From Phoronis australis (lineage: Eukaryota > Phoronida > Phoronidae), in NCBI GenBank assembly GCA_002633005.1, contig NMRA01000048.1:186001-250000 (forward strand): 64,000 bases of DNA, read 5' to 3'. A program made the position numbers and the translations under genes. Positions within the stretch are counted from its first letter, which is position 1; each line of letters opens with the position of its first letter. Shown piece after piece: positions 13,037 through 25,373 of this stretch. The notes under the pieces are model-generated. The model saw only the letters and a program-made list of their open reading frames with translations. It had not been told where the DNA came from and searched no databases.

Positions 13037-13283
13037 TGCGCATGGGCGGACCCGGGGGGATCGGGAGGCTCGAACGAGACCCCAATTTGGCGAATTGGGC
13101 AAAAAGGTCCGCCTCAGCGAAACAATAAGTCCGAGAAAAGGAGACAAAAATCCACAAAGTCCACAGGAATTAGGCCTGAATCTAGTGGACCCGTTTTTAG
13201 TCCTCGCTGATTTTTTTCAGTAAAAGGTCCGCAAAACCGAAAAATTCGAGCTCCCTATAATTTAAGCTGGGTGCGCGCATGAT
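13037..13283 (+). mobile_element. MITE-like element, family B copy 1
   Basis: About 247 bp, delimited by CATGCGCATGGGCGGACC on the left and GGTGCGCGCATGATG on the right. It shares ordered blocks with the reverse complement of 17,336-17,580: GGGCAAAAAGGTCCGCCTC, AAAAGGTCCGCA, AAATTCGA and GCTGGGTGCGCGCATG. The ends are inverted relative to each other, as in a non-autonomous terminal-inverted-repeat element. Confidence 0.65.
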
Positions 13284-16200
13284 GCGTATGCTCAGGCACA
13301 AGACCGCTGGCCTGTCCTAGCAAAATGGCTGCCACTAAAGTTATTGGTGGGCGAGGTTGGAGTATTGAAATGTGGGGTTGAGCTCAGTGTTTCCGTTCAA
13401 TAAATGAAGCTTTTTCGCGTCGATTGAAAGCTAACGTCTTCAATTGCGGCGTACGGAACTCTGTGAACTGTGACTGTTCTTAGGCGGCAGCGCCTATTTC
13501 TTGAAACAGCGTCAATCCTATACGATAGCTATAATCTTAACGAGTAAACAAAAGTCATCGCACCCGACATTCGCATTTTGTAGGAAATGACAAAAAATCG
13601 AAACTACAGTACATGAAAACAATTACAAACATTACAGTTTGACACAGATAGAGTCAATTAAATGTGCATTGAACAACTCAAGGCTGTATGCACTGGGAAA
13701 CCTTTTATTTACGGAAGAGCCTTTACGTCTAAACAGAGCCGTAAGAATCTTTCGCCGGGAAATGTGGTGGGGTCTTTCTTTTTGCCACTTCATTCAGCCG
13801 TGAGATTTTAGCAGGACATTATTGGTCAAAAAACGTTGTGGTTATTGTTGTATGGGAAAGACTTGACACGTTTCACCAAAAGTGATACACTTTTTGGTTT
13901 CATTTTCGGCAGCTTGGCCGACTACAAGAGAAGTCTTAATTACGACGCTTCTATTAACGAGAGATTAACTTGTAATGTTTTAAGAGTTCCTGTCTTGACG
14001 AAATAGTGGCATTTTGACCACATTTTTCCACAGGCATGTACCAGACATGTAAAATGAACCCGAAAGAGACATTTGCACTCGCGGGGAGATATACTGTCTC
14101 ATCATACCGTGAATGATACGCTTACAAGCCAGTCACGCATTTCTTAAGATATGCGTGACTTTTCACCGCTCGTCCTTCTGAGCGGCTTTTACCAGGATCA
14201 ATGGGAGCGCAACGCCGGAGTCAGGTACAGTTGTGATGACCGCATTGTCCGATGAGAGCAATACCCAATATTAAGTGTAATTTTCCGACCATAAACTGTA
14301 TTAAACATCTCTGACTGTACATACTGGCGAATTTTCAAAATGCATTAATCACTAATTTTCGTTAAAAACACCACGACGGAAGAAAGCAACCAAGTACGGT
14401 TTCCGATTTTTAAAAATCGATGAGCTAATACTCTAAAAACTACAACCATTGGGTACGATTGAAGATAAACTACCGCGCGTATTGATATACTCGGTGGATA
14501 TACAACCGCTGATCAGAGTTAACAATATCACATGGGTTCATTTTTAATATTCTTTCAATCTCGTTTAACCAGATTCTTGACCAGGAAACAGTTGCACTTA
14601 ACTTGTGTCCACTTTTCTTTTTTTTATAACTGACAAACAGCTAAAATAGTTGTATAGTCAGTGCCACCGAAATTGTCCAGAGATTCCAAATCTTCAATTT
14701 GGTTATCACCATATTTGCAAACAAGTGGGCATTAAAAATTAAATGGCGAAAACCAATATGAAACATATCGTTCCTTTGGGAAGTGGCCCTTTGTGAAGAT
14801 AACCACAAGTTAACCTTTTTAGTCATTGTGTAATATTTATAATGTACCAAGTTAAAACTACTCTCCAGAGTTGCAGACTGTAACTCTGCAAAAGTCAGAG
14901 AAAACCGAATTGGGGTAATTACCAGCAACCATTGTTGAGACAGTAATGCTAGCTATTACCTTTCCACTTCATTAGCCCAGGTCTGCATGAATGCAAAGGG
15001 CGCGCTAAATAGGCATCGTAAAAGTTGTCTAGGGCTAACGGAATCTGAGCGGTGACCAGTGTAAGCGAGAAATTCTCCACATGTGGAACGGAAACAGCGG
15101 CCTTACAGCTTGCTCGCTTAATTTAACATACCAGTCTCGCCGACCCGATATATTTCATTAGCGACCGTTTTGTTAGAGTACGCAAGTAGGACAAGAGCTT
15201 AATGACTCTTGAAAGAGTTGACTCGCGTCATGATCTTGTGTGGTCTTGCTTGGTCTCATATTGTTTTCGACAGACCCTCCCCGGAAATCCCCGGTATGTC
15301 TACTTTCCGGAGCGCCTCGTGTATTTTGGAGTAGCGTCAAATTATCCCTCGGCGGTGTTTTATGTCTGCGCATGTGCAAACTTCGATTATTGCTGTCAAG
15401 GGGTTTGTTCAAGGAACGGCTAAAATCTTAGCTGCAAAGTCTTGCAGGTCTCAAAAGTCGTACGCGGCGGTCATCAGTGTCAACCCTTAGTCTGACAACT
15501 CTTGTTTAAGCCTCACTGGGGAATCCCGACGACATATTCTTCTTTTTAGGAGTCACGTGTCTTAGGCATACTGTAATATGATTCAGTTGTAAGGATTGAA
15601 GTACGTTCCTTCCCAGATACGAATCACCCCCGAGGGAACGTTGTAGGCTACGCGAATACCCGAGATGTTCCAGATGGTGTCTACTTCGATGATTAAACTT
15701 ATCCGATAACGTCACTGCTCAAGGAGAATTTTATTTTTTCATAATTCCTTGGAAAAATGCACACGAAGGTGTCAGGTGAAATGCTACACTTTTGCACCAG
15801 TATACAGTATTGATGGTGTTTTCAGCAGTTAGTTTTCGTCAATGAAGGGTTCACTCCGCGGCCTAATGTGAATCAACGAAAGATTTAGTGACCCACATAT
15901 TTTATTGAATAGAAACATAGATTCATATTATTAAAGTAGTTTGAGTCTCTGCTAGACGTCCTTATGCTTGAACTCATGTCTTCCACGTAACCCTGAAATC
16001 CACGATGCTATTCGCACCAACCCTGTGCAATCTGTTTACATGGGTCGGTCACCTCTTCGGCCATCTTTAGATATTACACCGGTCGTGTGCCAAGGGCTGC
16101 TGAGATCATTACTACAATCATTAACACAGCGGGGAGCAAATCCCCAGTTTCTTTAGGGCTATCAGAAAAGACGGCAGCTGTCTGGTTGCCCAGCTCCACA

Positions 16201-17335
16201 CTGTATCGACGTGCCTGTTCAGGTGCTTTATTAATTACTGTGATTTCAGGCTGGCACACTGCGGCAGAATTGCCTAATGTTGTCCGCCTCTCCTTGATGA
16301 AAACAGACCAATAGATTTCATAGGCGCTGTTACTACAGCTTCATATCAGAGAGGTTTTAGGAAGTCAAGTTCTGAAAGCGGAAAAGGTTGTTTTCTTCAT
16401 CTGTAACTGTAATTTTTCCTGTGGGTTCCAAACTGTCAATGATTTAACCAGTGACAAGCTATTAATGTGGCATAATTGGCGAGAATAAAGCATGCATAAA
16501 ATGTTCAAAGTTAAATAGAACTATACTTCAACAGCTGCTACGAGATTTTTCAATCAAAGATTTTCTTGTATTTTTTTTTTGTTTGTTTTGATTAAATTTC
16601 GCGAAATCAGTGACCCTTGGCTTTCTAATTGTTGAGCCATGTGATTTTCAGGCTCCACGTTGTTCGCAAACTAGTCAGTCACTTTGCTCGTCATGTAAGT
16701 TTAATACTCTGGAAATGTTTGTACCTCCTTAAATACAAAGGTTTGTAACTATAGTTATCAGGCCATCGTTTTTTTGGACACTTTATGAAAGCGATTTGGT
16801 TTAGCTTATAATTTCCGGGAGGTCCAATAGCCAAGATCAAGGGAAATTCAAGTTTTTCGAGACTACAAATGTAGGTCAGAAATTGAATCGGTTGATTAAT
16901 CATTTGAAACATGACGCTTCGTATATAATTTAAAGTGCTACAAATCACAATTTATCTTGTTTTGACAAGTAATTACATTGCAAGCATCATTAATTTTTAC
17001 ATAGCACTACGTCATATCACCGTGAATTCAATATCCCAAAAACGACATAATAGAAGAAAACTAAAGTTTTTTATCTCCACGGACATGCGTGTGACGCATG
17101 AATGTACCCAGCGCCACTGTGTCATGCCCAGCATGTACCAACACGCGAGTTTTCTGTACAAACATATGCCATATGCGTGCTCCTCTGATGTGGAAAAGTG
17201 AAAAGAGACAGCGTGCACTAATGCTTGTCACAACCACCACAAACGCAAACCTCGCCATTCTTTGTTATATCATAAAAACACTGGGAAGTGAGCAGCCGTA
17301 TCTGACGACTTTCCGCACCAAATACAATGCAGGAT

Positions 17336-17580
17336 GCATGCGCGCACCCAGCCTAAAAAACAAGGGGGGTCGAATTTCTAAGAATGCGGACCTTTTATTG
17401 AAAAAGAAAAAAAGGACGTTCAGAGCTGTAAATTGTGTATTCGCCGAATTCTTGCGTTTTCAGCGGACTTTTGTCTCGTTTTCTACTTTTTCTGACTTTT
17501 TGTTTCTTTGAGGCGGACATTTTTGCCCACTTCTCCAAATTCGAACCCCCCGAGCCTACGCCCCTGGGTGCGCGCATGAG
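17336..17580 (-). mobile_element. MITE-like element, family B copy 2
   Basis: Second copy of family B, in the opposite orientation. The left end GCATGCGCGCACCCAGCC is the inverse of the right end TGGGTGCGCGCATGAG. Frames of up to 137 codons overlapping it are artefacts of the repeat. Confidence 0.7.
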
Positions 17581-18090
17581 GGTTACTAATGCTGTTTCTG
17601 GTCGTCCTGATTCTACGTAGTAAGTATCGACCAATAAATGCTTGTAACTCGAGATCAGTCAATTAGTATGTCGTCATGCACAACGTGGCATTTAAGGATA
17701 CGTCGACGCTTCCCGAGTACCAACCAGATTTAACTTGCTGGACTTTTTAAGATTAATTTTTAAAAATCTTCATAGAAGTTCGTACATCATTTGCTAGGAT
17801 GGCGCCAACGGTCACGCAAGACAAGTGAACTGACCTCTGACCTAGACTGTGATTGGCAAACACTCACAGGACAATCGCCACCTTGCGGATGGCCTAGTTC
17901 ACGAATTTCTGATGATAGAATGGGTACTAATTTGGAGTTTACTGTGGGAATGACGTATGTATTAGACGGTGCTTTAGCTAAAGTTGATGGGTGTTCTCAG
18001 GCTCAAAAAAATTTCTTCGACATCGAGTTGTATCATTTAGTTCACACAAAAGCAGAAATTAGTCCGAAATCAAATTTCCTCGGAGGGCAG

Positions 18091-18171
18091 TAACCCGAAG
18101 TGTCAATAGTACGAAGGGCCTATAGTTCGAAGAGCAGTTAGTCCAAAGGGCCAATACTCCGAAAAGTGGCC
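18091..18171. repeat. 16-bp minisatellite, five units
   Basis: Five consecutive units of 16 (the last 17) bases follow the consensus TAGTCCGAAGGGCCAA, each diverged by several bases. A possible sixth, more decayed unit precedes it at about 18,058. Confidence 0.8.
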
Positions 18172-18415
18172 ACTTTTTATCTTACATATTTATTTACCGT
18201 TTTCACACCTTCGTGGGCATCTTGATTGGCAAGGGTTTGAAGCTTGCTGTATCCGACATCAGAGTGCCCGATTACTAATGTGTTGAAAAGACATGTAACT
18301 AGCTTGTCTTGTTGAAAAAAGCGGAAGTACCTGAAATCCCAATATTGTAAGCTGCAAACTTCGGGATGACAGTTTCTGCGAAACAATTTCTTCTTAGATT
18401 TTTGAAATGTCACCA

Positions 18416-18830
18416 GGGCCCAGTCTCGAATGTTGAATGTTTATACTCGAAATGGAACTCGAAATAATGTTTGGCATTTTCTAATCTACTTTTGTGCGAA
18501 CTCAAGATAAGTGCCTATTACTCTATACGTTCGAGTACATAATGACTTACGTGGATGATTGATTAGTCCTAGTTTGCAGTTGACAAATCCAACATTAAAG
18601 CTAAATGTTTGAGTTTAAACTCGCCAATTTCGAGTTTTTACTCGAGTTTGTAGCACGAACATAAGGCCATTTTAAGTGCAAACTTGGACTAGAAACTCAT
18701 ATGCATAAACTATAATTATTCGAGCACAGCCTGATAACCACTTATCTTGAGTTCCCACAAAAAGACCAGAGAAATTGCCAAAAATAATTTCGAGTTCGTT
18801 TCTAGTACAAAGATTAGAGACAGGGCCCAG
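18416..18830. mobile_element. Foldback / long-TIR element (about 415 bp)
   Basis: The first 100 or so bases (from GGGCCCAGTCTCGAATG) match the reverse complement of the last 100 or so (ending AGATTAGAGACAGGGCCCAG). Shared blocks are GAACTCGAAATAAT, TTGGCATTTTCT and AACTCAAGATAAGTG. It has no open frame of note. A fragment of the same arm sits directly upstream of the last CNG exon at about 28,772-28,837. Confidence 0.75.
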
Positions 18831-21051
18831 TTCTTACGAAGTTCAAAGTTCAAAGTTTTACTTTTACCGTACGTGCGCATATTTAGAGCCGTGGGCTAGC
18901 ATTCGGTTCGAACCTACGTCTATATTCGGAATTAGGCGCACGCGTTTATATGTGAACCAATAGCTGACTTTCGAAGTAGCCGCGCCATACTGAAATTCAC
19001 AAACCCGCCAGACAGCGATTACGTCTTTGGTGGACAGGCGTTCAGCGCCACCTGCAGATCCTGTGCAATGCGGATGGCACTGGCGCACATCATCGTTAAC
19101 AAAAATACGCACTGCTATTGGTTTTCTGAAGATTATTGTCAAAGTCACCTGGTTCTCGGCTCAGCACGCCTAGGCCTACCGTTCGCATTATGTACATCCA
19201 GATTAAGCACTAATGTTTGTTTTTCAGTGGACGTTGTAGGCCTGTGCTAACATCTTTTAAGATTTAAAAATCCCTTAAATAGTGTCTCCGAAAGAGCCCT
19301 TACGTGAATTGGGTTTTAGATAGCTTTTAGTTAGGCCTACTTTTAAGAAAGATCAATTCTGCTCATGAAATCAGAATTTTAACTCAATAGTGCAATTTTA
19401 CCCAATAATCTAAACTTTTAGAATGAATTGTATTTTTTGCCGTTGCGACGATGAAAATGCTAAGTTGGCTAAAAAACATGTATTTTTGTTCATGTCATTT
19501 GCTGTTTTTGTGTGTTGATGGAGTGACACTACATGTTTTCACCGTCAATGGAATGTTTTTCTAATATCTTGCATATGGCGTGCAGTTATTATGCTTAAAA
19601 CATTAAAAAAGTAACTCGTTTCCAAAAGAGCGCCCTTATTTCCATCAGCGTTTTTCATTTTCTTTTCAAAAAAATACACTCGCTTGAGGCGGAGATTTCC
19701 TAAATTAAAGCAGGTGTTGGCTTAAATAGAAAACTAAATAACTTAAAAAATTAAAGACAAGAAAAAACAGCTAACATTGTTTGGAACATAAGTAATCAGA
19801 TAAACTCGGACCATTTTGCCAAAATCGTTTATGCCCCACATTTTAGAAATGACTTTCAGATTGTGGCGTAGTGCGTTATTTTAAAGTTTGCAAATGATAG
19901 TTAAAACCTTTATCCGGATTTGAACACACCTGTCATTTTGTTTGCTCTAATTATCAAACTCACACACAACATCTTACAGCCGTATTTCTGGGGAATCTAC
20001 TTCGAACGCCAAAAACGTTTCACTGGGAGGCTATGGCGTATACTGTCGTTACGTAAGGAATCATAGAAGAGGAATGCATGCGTGCAAATCATAAATGTCA
20101 TGACGATGAATTTGTTTTCAGTTGAATAACACTTTAACTTCCTCTTCCGTTCATTTGCTTGGCAGTGAGAAAGATGCAATAGGCTACCGCTGAGGTCTGA
20201 CATCCTGCACGGAAATAGCCGAGTGTTGAAGAAAGTGATCGTTGTATATTCTTAACATGTCACGATTTCTGTCGCCCACCTAATCTTTTAAATCAGTGAC
20301 TAGAAACCTGACATTAGTTGTGTGACAATAACAATTAACATCAATCAACTCAGCTGGAGGTTTAACACGGTTAGCACGAGTGTAGTCAATTTGGATTGCG
20401 GAAAATGGTCGCCATGACATTCCGTGTGTAACAATAAAATGTCAGCTTGACTGAAACAGATGTCTCAAAGACTGCCTTCGTGGATCAAAACTCAAGAGCC
20501 TCATTTAGTTCATTATAGAGCGACACGGTTGTGTCTTTTTATTAAACTTATCAGACAGCAGGAATACCTTTTAAAAAAATATTGATAATAAGTCGAAAAC
20601 ATAATATATCAATTCAGCCAATGGGGCGACAATGAAACAAAAATCTACTTCTTTAATAGGCTAAAAGAAGCCCATCTTTCAACCAATAGCTGATGTTAAC
20701 AACTCTGAAGTAAGCGTCTGAACTTTTCAACATTATAAAAATTAAAAACTTCAGCCTCTTTTGAACTTGGCGAAACATGGTCTGGAGTTCAGTTTTTGTT
20801 TGTAGATAGGAACTGAGTTTGCCAGGACACAAAACAAAATTTACAGCATAAATAATATTTTTAAAATAAAATTTACGAAGCACTACATGCCGAAATTGCT
20901 AAAATTTCGTGATATATGACACAGTTTTTAATCTTTAGACCAAACAAGGATACAAAATTGCAATTCTAAAGAACATGTGCCAAATCCTTGGATTCTGTTA
21001 AGCAAAAGCTACGCCAATCAGGTGTCAACTTTAAGCTAAGATCTGCCTCCC

Positions 21052-21190
21052 GTTCAGTAACGCTAGGATCTCGCTAAAGAGCAAGACTTCGCGAGATTAC
21101 GTGAGATATTGCCGTGCATTTTAAGTGAGAACACGTGACTTTGACTAGGTTTTAGCTAGGTCCTAACGTAGGTCCTAGCGTCTACTGAAC
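21052..21190 (-). mobile_element. MITE-like element, family A copy 3
   Basis: This 139-bp copy has the clearest ends: it begins GTTCAGTAACGCTAGGATC and ends GGTCCTAGCGTCTACTGAAC, near-perfect inverted repeats. The interior matches copies 1 and 2 in the opposite orientation (GCGAGATTACGTGAGATATT, GAGAACACGTGA). Confidence 0.8.
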
Positions 21191-22550
21191 GCACGCCTGG
21201 TTTTCTTAATATTTCATGGAACCATTTGAAGTCAAAAGTAAGATGTGAAATGCACAGACAAGATATTTTTTTTCACCACTCACGAGAAGGAACTGCGTCC
21301 AAACATTTTCCCAACTGTCTTCGTATTTTGATCTTCTCTACATTTTTTACTAAAGGGTGTAAACAAAACTATTGACTTTGTGCGGCCACTTTTATAGTGG
21401 TAATTGGCCTCAACCATCTAATGCTGCTTTAAATATATTATCCCAAAGCTTTATTTGTCAGTTTTTTCTTCCCAAATAGGTTTTTACAAGTGTTAATACA
21501 TTTCCAGAAATGATTTGCTTTTTGAACGCACCTCTCTCTACACAAGGACGACTTTTTCAGAGAAGCTTACTGTGGATCCCTTACAATATAGGACTAACTC
21601 AGAAAAGCTTGGTAGTTTTCTTACTGCAATGACTAAAAGCGTAGATATCCTAATTTCCCTGGTGGTATGCCCTGTCAAAAATAATTCCTCAACAGCCATC
21701 TTTCGTGTACTGAAAAGGCGTGTATCATCATACGGATACCGCATGAGTTTATGAAGTCTCACCAGTACGAGAACGTACTTCGGTAAAAGTTGCTGTGTTT
21801 ACAACAGAACAGGCGCAAACACACGTTTTGGCGTTTGCGGCTAATCATTTCTGACAAGTAATGAAATCCGAGAGAAAGCCTTCAAGTCCTGATCAATCCA
21901 TCATCAATATGTGACTGAGTAATTAACATGCTCGTGTTGTTCAAGTGCATATAACATGATCATATCTATTTGATTTGGGGAAACCTTTGTGTATTATTGA
22001 GACCTGAAGGATATTTTTCTGGCTTGAAGTACTATTTCTTTGAGTTACTAAAAAGGCAAGGCCTACAGTACGTGATAAAGCAGTAATTAAGCGCTCTGCG
22101 ATCGTTTTCGTCACTCATTTTATACATGTACACGTATTTCAAAGCAGTGTGATGCACTCGAGATGGTGTTGTAAATGGTGTTATTTTTCACGTGTAATGA
22201 AAATGTTGTATAATTCTGTTTCCAAAACTCATTGCAAGCGACACTCTACACACATCTACACAGAGTTAACACATGCAGGTTTAGATTAACGTGCTAACGT
22301 GTAAATCCCGTACATTGCTGGAAATCCACATTGAAATCGCGCTGGTGAATGTCGCGCGACATGTTGCAGGTGTCGCTCGAAAAGTTGCGGAGAGGTCGAG
22401 CAAGTTCGACTTTGCGCCCAACATTATAAAAGGGGGGAGTGAGTGTGTTCACAGACCAATCAGATTCACACTTGCTTTGTCAATGTCAATCGTCCCCACA
22501 ATCTTGACCTACACTCTCATTTTATTGATGAGAATTCATAATTATCATAC

Positions 22551-22638
22551 GGTTGATGATAATCATAAGGTTGATGATAATCATAAGGTTGATGATAATC
22601 GTAAGGTTGATGATAAATGGTCATAAGGTTGATGAAAG
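22551..22638. repeat. 18-bp tandem repeat, about five units
   Basis: The unit GGTTGATGATAATCATAA is repeated at 22,551, 22,569 and 22,587 (one change), then at 22,605 with a 4-base expansion and partially at 22,627. A 13-bp perfect inverted repeat with the same GGTTGAT core follows at 22,778-22,790 / 22,817-22,829. Confidence 0.9.
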
Positions 22639-25057
22639 ATGAATATGATTCATGACGTCTTTCATGGAAAACCACTCTTGCTCATTTATCATAGCTCAGT
22701 AATAAGAGAGCACCATAATTTGACACGATTGATGATAAGCCTTACATGAAAAGTTGTATCAACCGTCATGGGTTCTGATCAACCATTTCTCTCATATCAT
22801 ACTCATATGAATTCATAGAAATGGTTGATATGAATTGCTATTAAAAATCTGTTTTGGTTAATTATAATCAATCAAAATTGCACGTGTATGTCGTTCGACC
22901 ACTGCAAGTTTGCAGAAATAAAATGTGGGCTAATCTATATGGAACGCAAGGTCGACACACTCTAGTTATGTGGACAATTGGAAATCTCAATTAAAAATAT
23001 GCCTGTTTGGTGTTACTTAGTTTTAGTTGTCACAATTAAGTCAAGGTAAACCAAGAATTGTCTAGTTATCACGACTCAGTTGACTCCACTAATTCCAACG
23101 TGGTCCCTTGCTTTGGGCGTGGGCTTTAATGTTTGTACCCGAACTCATGAGACTGGAAATTATTTTTGACATTTTCCGTTCTGCTTTAATATAAACTCAA
23201 GATATACATGCGCTCTACAGACGCAAAATTACGAAAATTTTGGCTGGTGTTCCGCTGGTAATCTCCTTCAGCACTGGGCCCGTGTTTTGCCTGCAAATCC
23301 ACAAGTTACAGAACCCCAGACCTTTTCCCACTAGATTAAATTACAAGAAAGAAATCGCACCATGACTTACTTCCTCTGAAAATTAACCAAGGTTCCCGAA
23401 ATGCAAAATTGATAATTCTCAGCCCTAAGCGACTAATCATGCCAATGTTCAGCGTAACCTGACGTGAGATGCTAAATTCAATTTCTATCCAGATTCCGAA
23501 AATGTAGCCAACAAGAGTATTAACGATCATTCATAACTTGTTCACAGACACGAGCAAATCAGGCTTGGGTCGAAGAAGCGAGAAACTCGTTAAAACACAA
23601 GAACTCGCTGAGACTTCGCAAAATGCCACTATGAATTACGAGGTTACAAGCGAAGCGTGTACATGTATTCACGCTACCTTCCTTCTCAAAATTCTTGCGT
23701 CTACGAAACTAAACTCTGATTCAAGAGACCTACTTCCACAGCAAACCCCAAACTGACTCCGAATTTGGCACACACCGTCGCCAATTTTTCTTGAGTTGGA
23801 ATTAAGTGTAGCTGTAATCTGTACAATGCCACTTCGGAGCCTTTCTCGACCAAACTGAGATTTGTGACTAGACAAATTACGGAATGTTTTTTCATTTGTC
23901 TCTATAGTTCATAAGAATAATTAGGAGAGAGAAAATGTTATACTCCTAATGAATGTCCCCTTGCTTTGTTCATTTCCTCTCGCGAGCTTTAAGGTTCCAA
24001 ATAATTAAGACTTTCATTCACGAAGATCTCTAGACTCGCGGCCATTTTTGTTTTCGCCTCAGAAGTTCTCATCGATTCTGCTGTAGAGAACTGTGAGTTA
24101 TATTACTTCTACAGCCCTTTCATTCGATGATCGGCTGTTCGGTACCATATGCATCGGACTTGAAAAACCTGGTGTAGTAGCAATTTCTCATGAAAGCTGC
24201 TTTTATGAATATTTGGAATAGCTATTAGTTTCGAGGTATGGCAAGAACGAGTTTAAGTGCATTCCAATTATTCGAATTTCAAAGCTACATCTTCCCCTGG
24301 TTAGCCGACTAAAATGGTTTTCATAATATATATTTCTTACTGTGAATGGACTTTTGAATTAAAGTTTCCGTTTACCATCAAGAACATCGAAACCATCAGC
24401 GATTCAAGAAAATGTTTTACAGTTTATTGGTTTGGCCAGCCTTAAAATTGTGAATTAGATATTGTTGCATGTGTGCACTGTCGGTAACTTGAGCTGGTAG
24501 CGGAAATATAATGTTATCACAATCACGTTATGGAATGTTACGGCTTAACTCGACTTCCGTTTTCAGCCATCGGCGAAGCTAAACGAATTTCGACGGAAGT
24601 AAGCAACTTTTTAAAACTCTTTTAGGTCAGTTATTAAAACTTTGTTTTTTCTCGAAAACGTCCATTTTGATTATGCAGAGATTCTAGTGTGATAGAGTTA
24701 TAGTTGTAGCGAATCCAAAGGCTTTAGGAGACCCGAATGCGGAGTCGTGCCAATACACTATCTCAAGAGGTTTGCATAAATTTTAAATTAAATAACCAAA
24801 AATATCAAAGACAATCTCTTTTTACCTACACAGAACACATGATGGGTTTTATCAGTTGAAAAATGTTATTTCGAAGATTAATTACAACCCTCCACGAATA
24901 TCAATTGAGCCAAGATTTATCCTCTGACGATGCTCTTTCAATATATTGACATGAAAAGTTTTTCAAATTAAATAAAAATTTAACATTGAGTGCTTAAGGT
25001 TAGTTTTTGAAGTTATGGTATATTGCGACCGAAGTGAATGACCTTGAACTTGACTTG

Positions 25058-25064
25058 TATAAAG
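25058..25064 (+). promoter_or_regulatory. Possible TATA box for the CNG channel
   Basis: TATAAAG lies 68 bases upstream of an ATG (25,126) that is in frame, without a stop, with the first recognised CNG exon. If used, transcription would begin near 25,090 with a short leader. A TATA-like word is common by chance in AT-rich DNA, and a good splice acceptor at 25,214-25,215 argues for the competing model of an upstream exon. Confidence 0.3.
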
Positions 25065-25215
25065 GGGTCACACAAGCATGTAGTCTAGAACGTACTCCTG
25101 TTGGAGACATCTGTGTTGTTAAGAGATGAAAACAGAGGAAATGTTGTTTTTAATCAAAATATTTCACAATAGATCTTCACATATCGCTCTAATAGAAATA
25201 TTTATTTGTTTGCAG

Positions 25216-25373
25216 CTGATTAAAAACTGGGTTTCTGGTAAAACGACAAATGGCGAATCCACCTCGCGGCCGGACTCGTTTCTGGACAAGTTTGCCATGG
25301 GAGGTAAAGACGTTGACGAAGAAGGGAGAGCTGTTGTACATATCACTCATTCAAGGAAGTTCTCCAGCCTCAG
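25216..25373 (+). CDS. CNG channel exon (N-terminal cytoplasmic region)
   Basis: Encodes [13 protein letters not shown]...HSRKFSSLR, the cytoplasmic segment before S1. The acceptor is TTTGTTTGCAG at 25,205-25,215 and the donor is AG|GTACAG after 25,373 (phase 2). The frame stays open upstream to an ATG at 25,126, so this may be an internal exon or the 3' part of the first coding exon. Confidence 0.85.

Larger units (their letters stand above)
10728..25125. other. Intergenic sequence, no supported gene
   Basis: About 14 kb with only short frames. It contains two copies of repeat family B (13,037-13,283 and 17,336-17,580), a foldback element (18,416-18,830), a 16-bp tandem repeat (18,091-18,171), family A copy 3 (21,052-21,190) and an 18-bp tandem repeat (22,551-22,638). 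A weak protein-like stretch lies at 11,511-11,612. An upstream exon and the promoter of the CNG channel may lie in the last few kilobases, but I could not pick one out. Confidence 0.6.

Noticed and set aside
17098..17511. 137-codon frame on the + strand
   Set aside because: Its 3' half is repeat family B, and the sequence is low in complexity (lysine and phenylalanine runs).
18905..18920. GGTTCGAACC near a foldback element as a tRNA B box
   Set aside because: No A box at tRNA spacing on either strand; the word is palindromic by chance.
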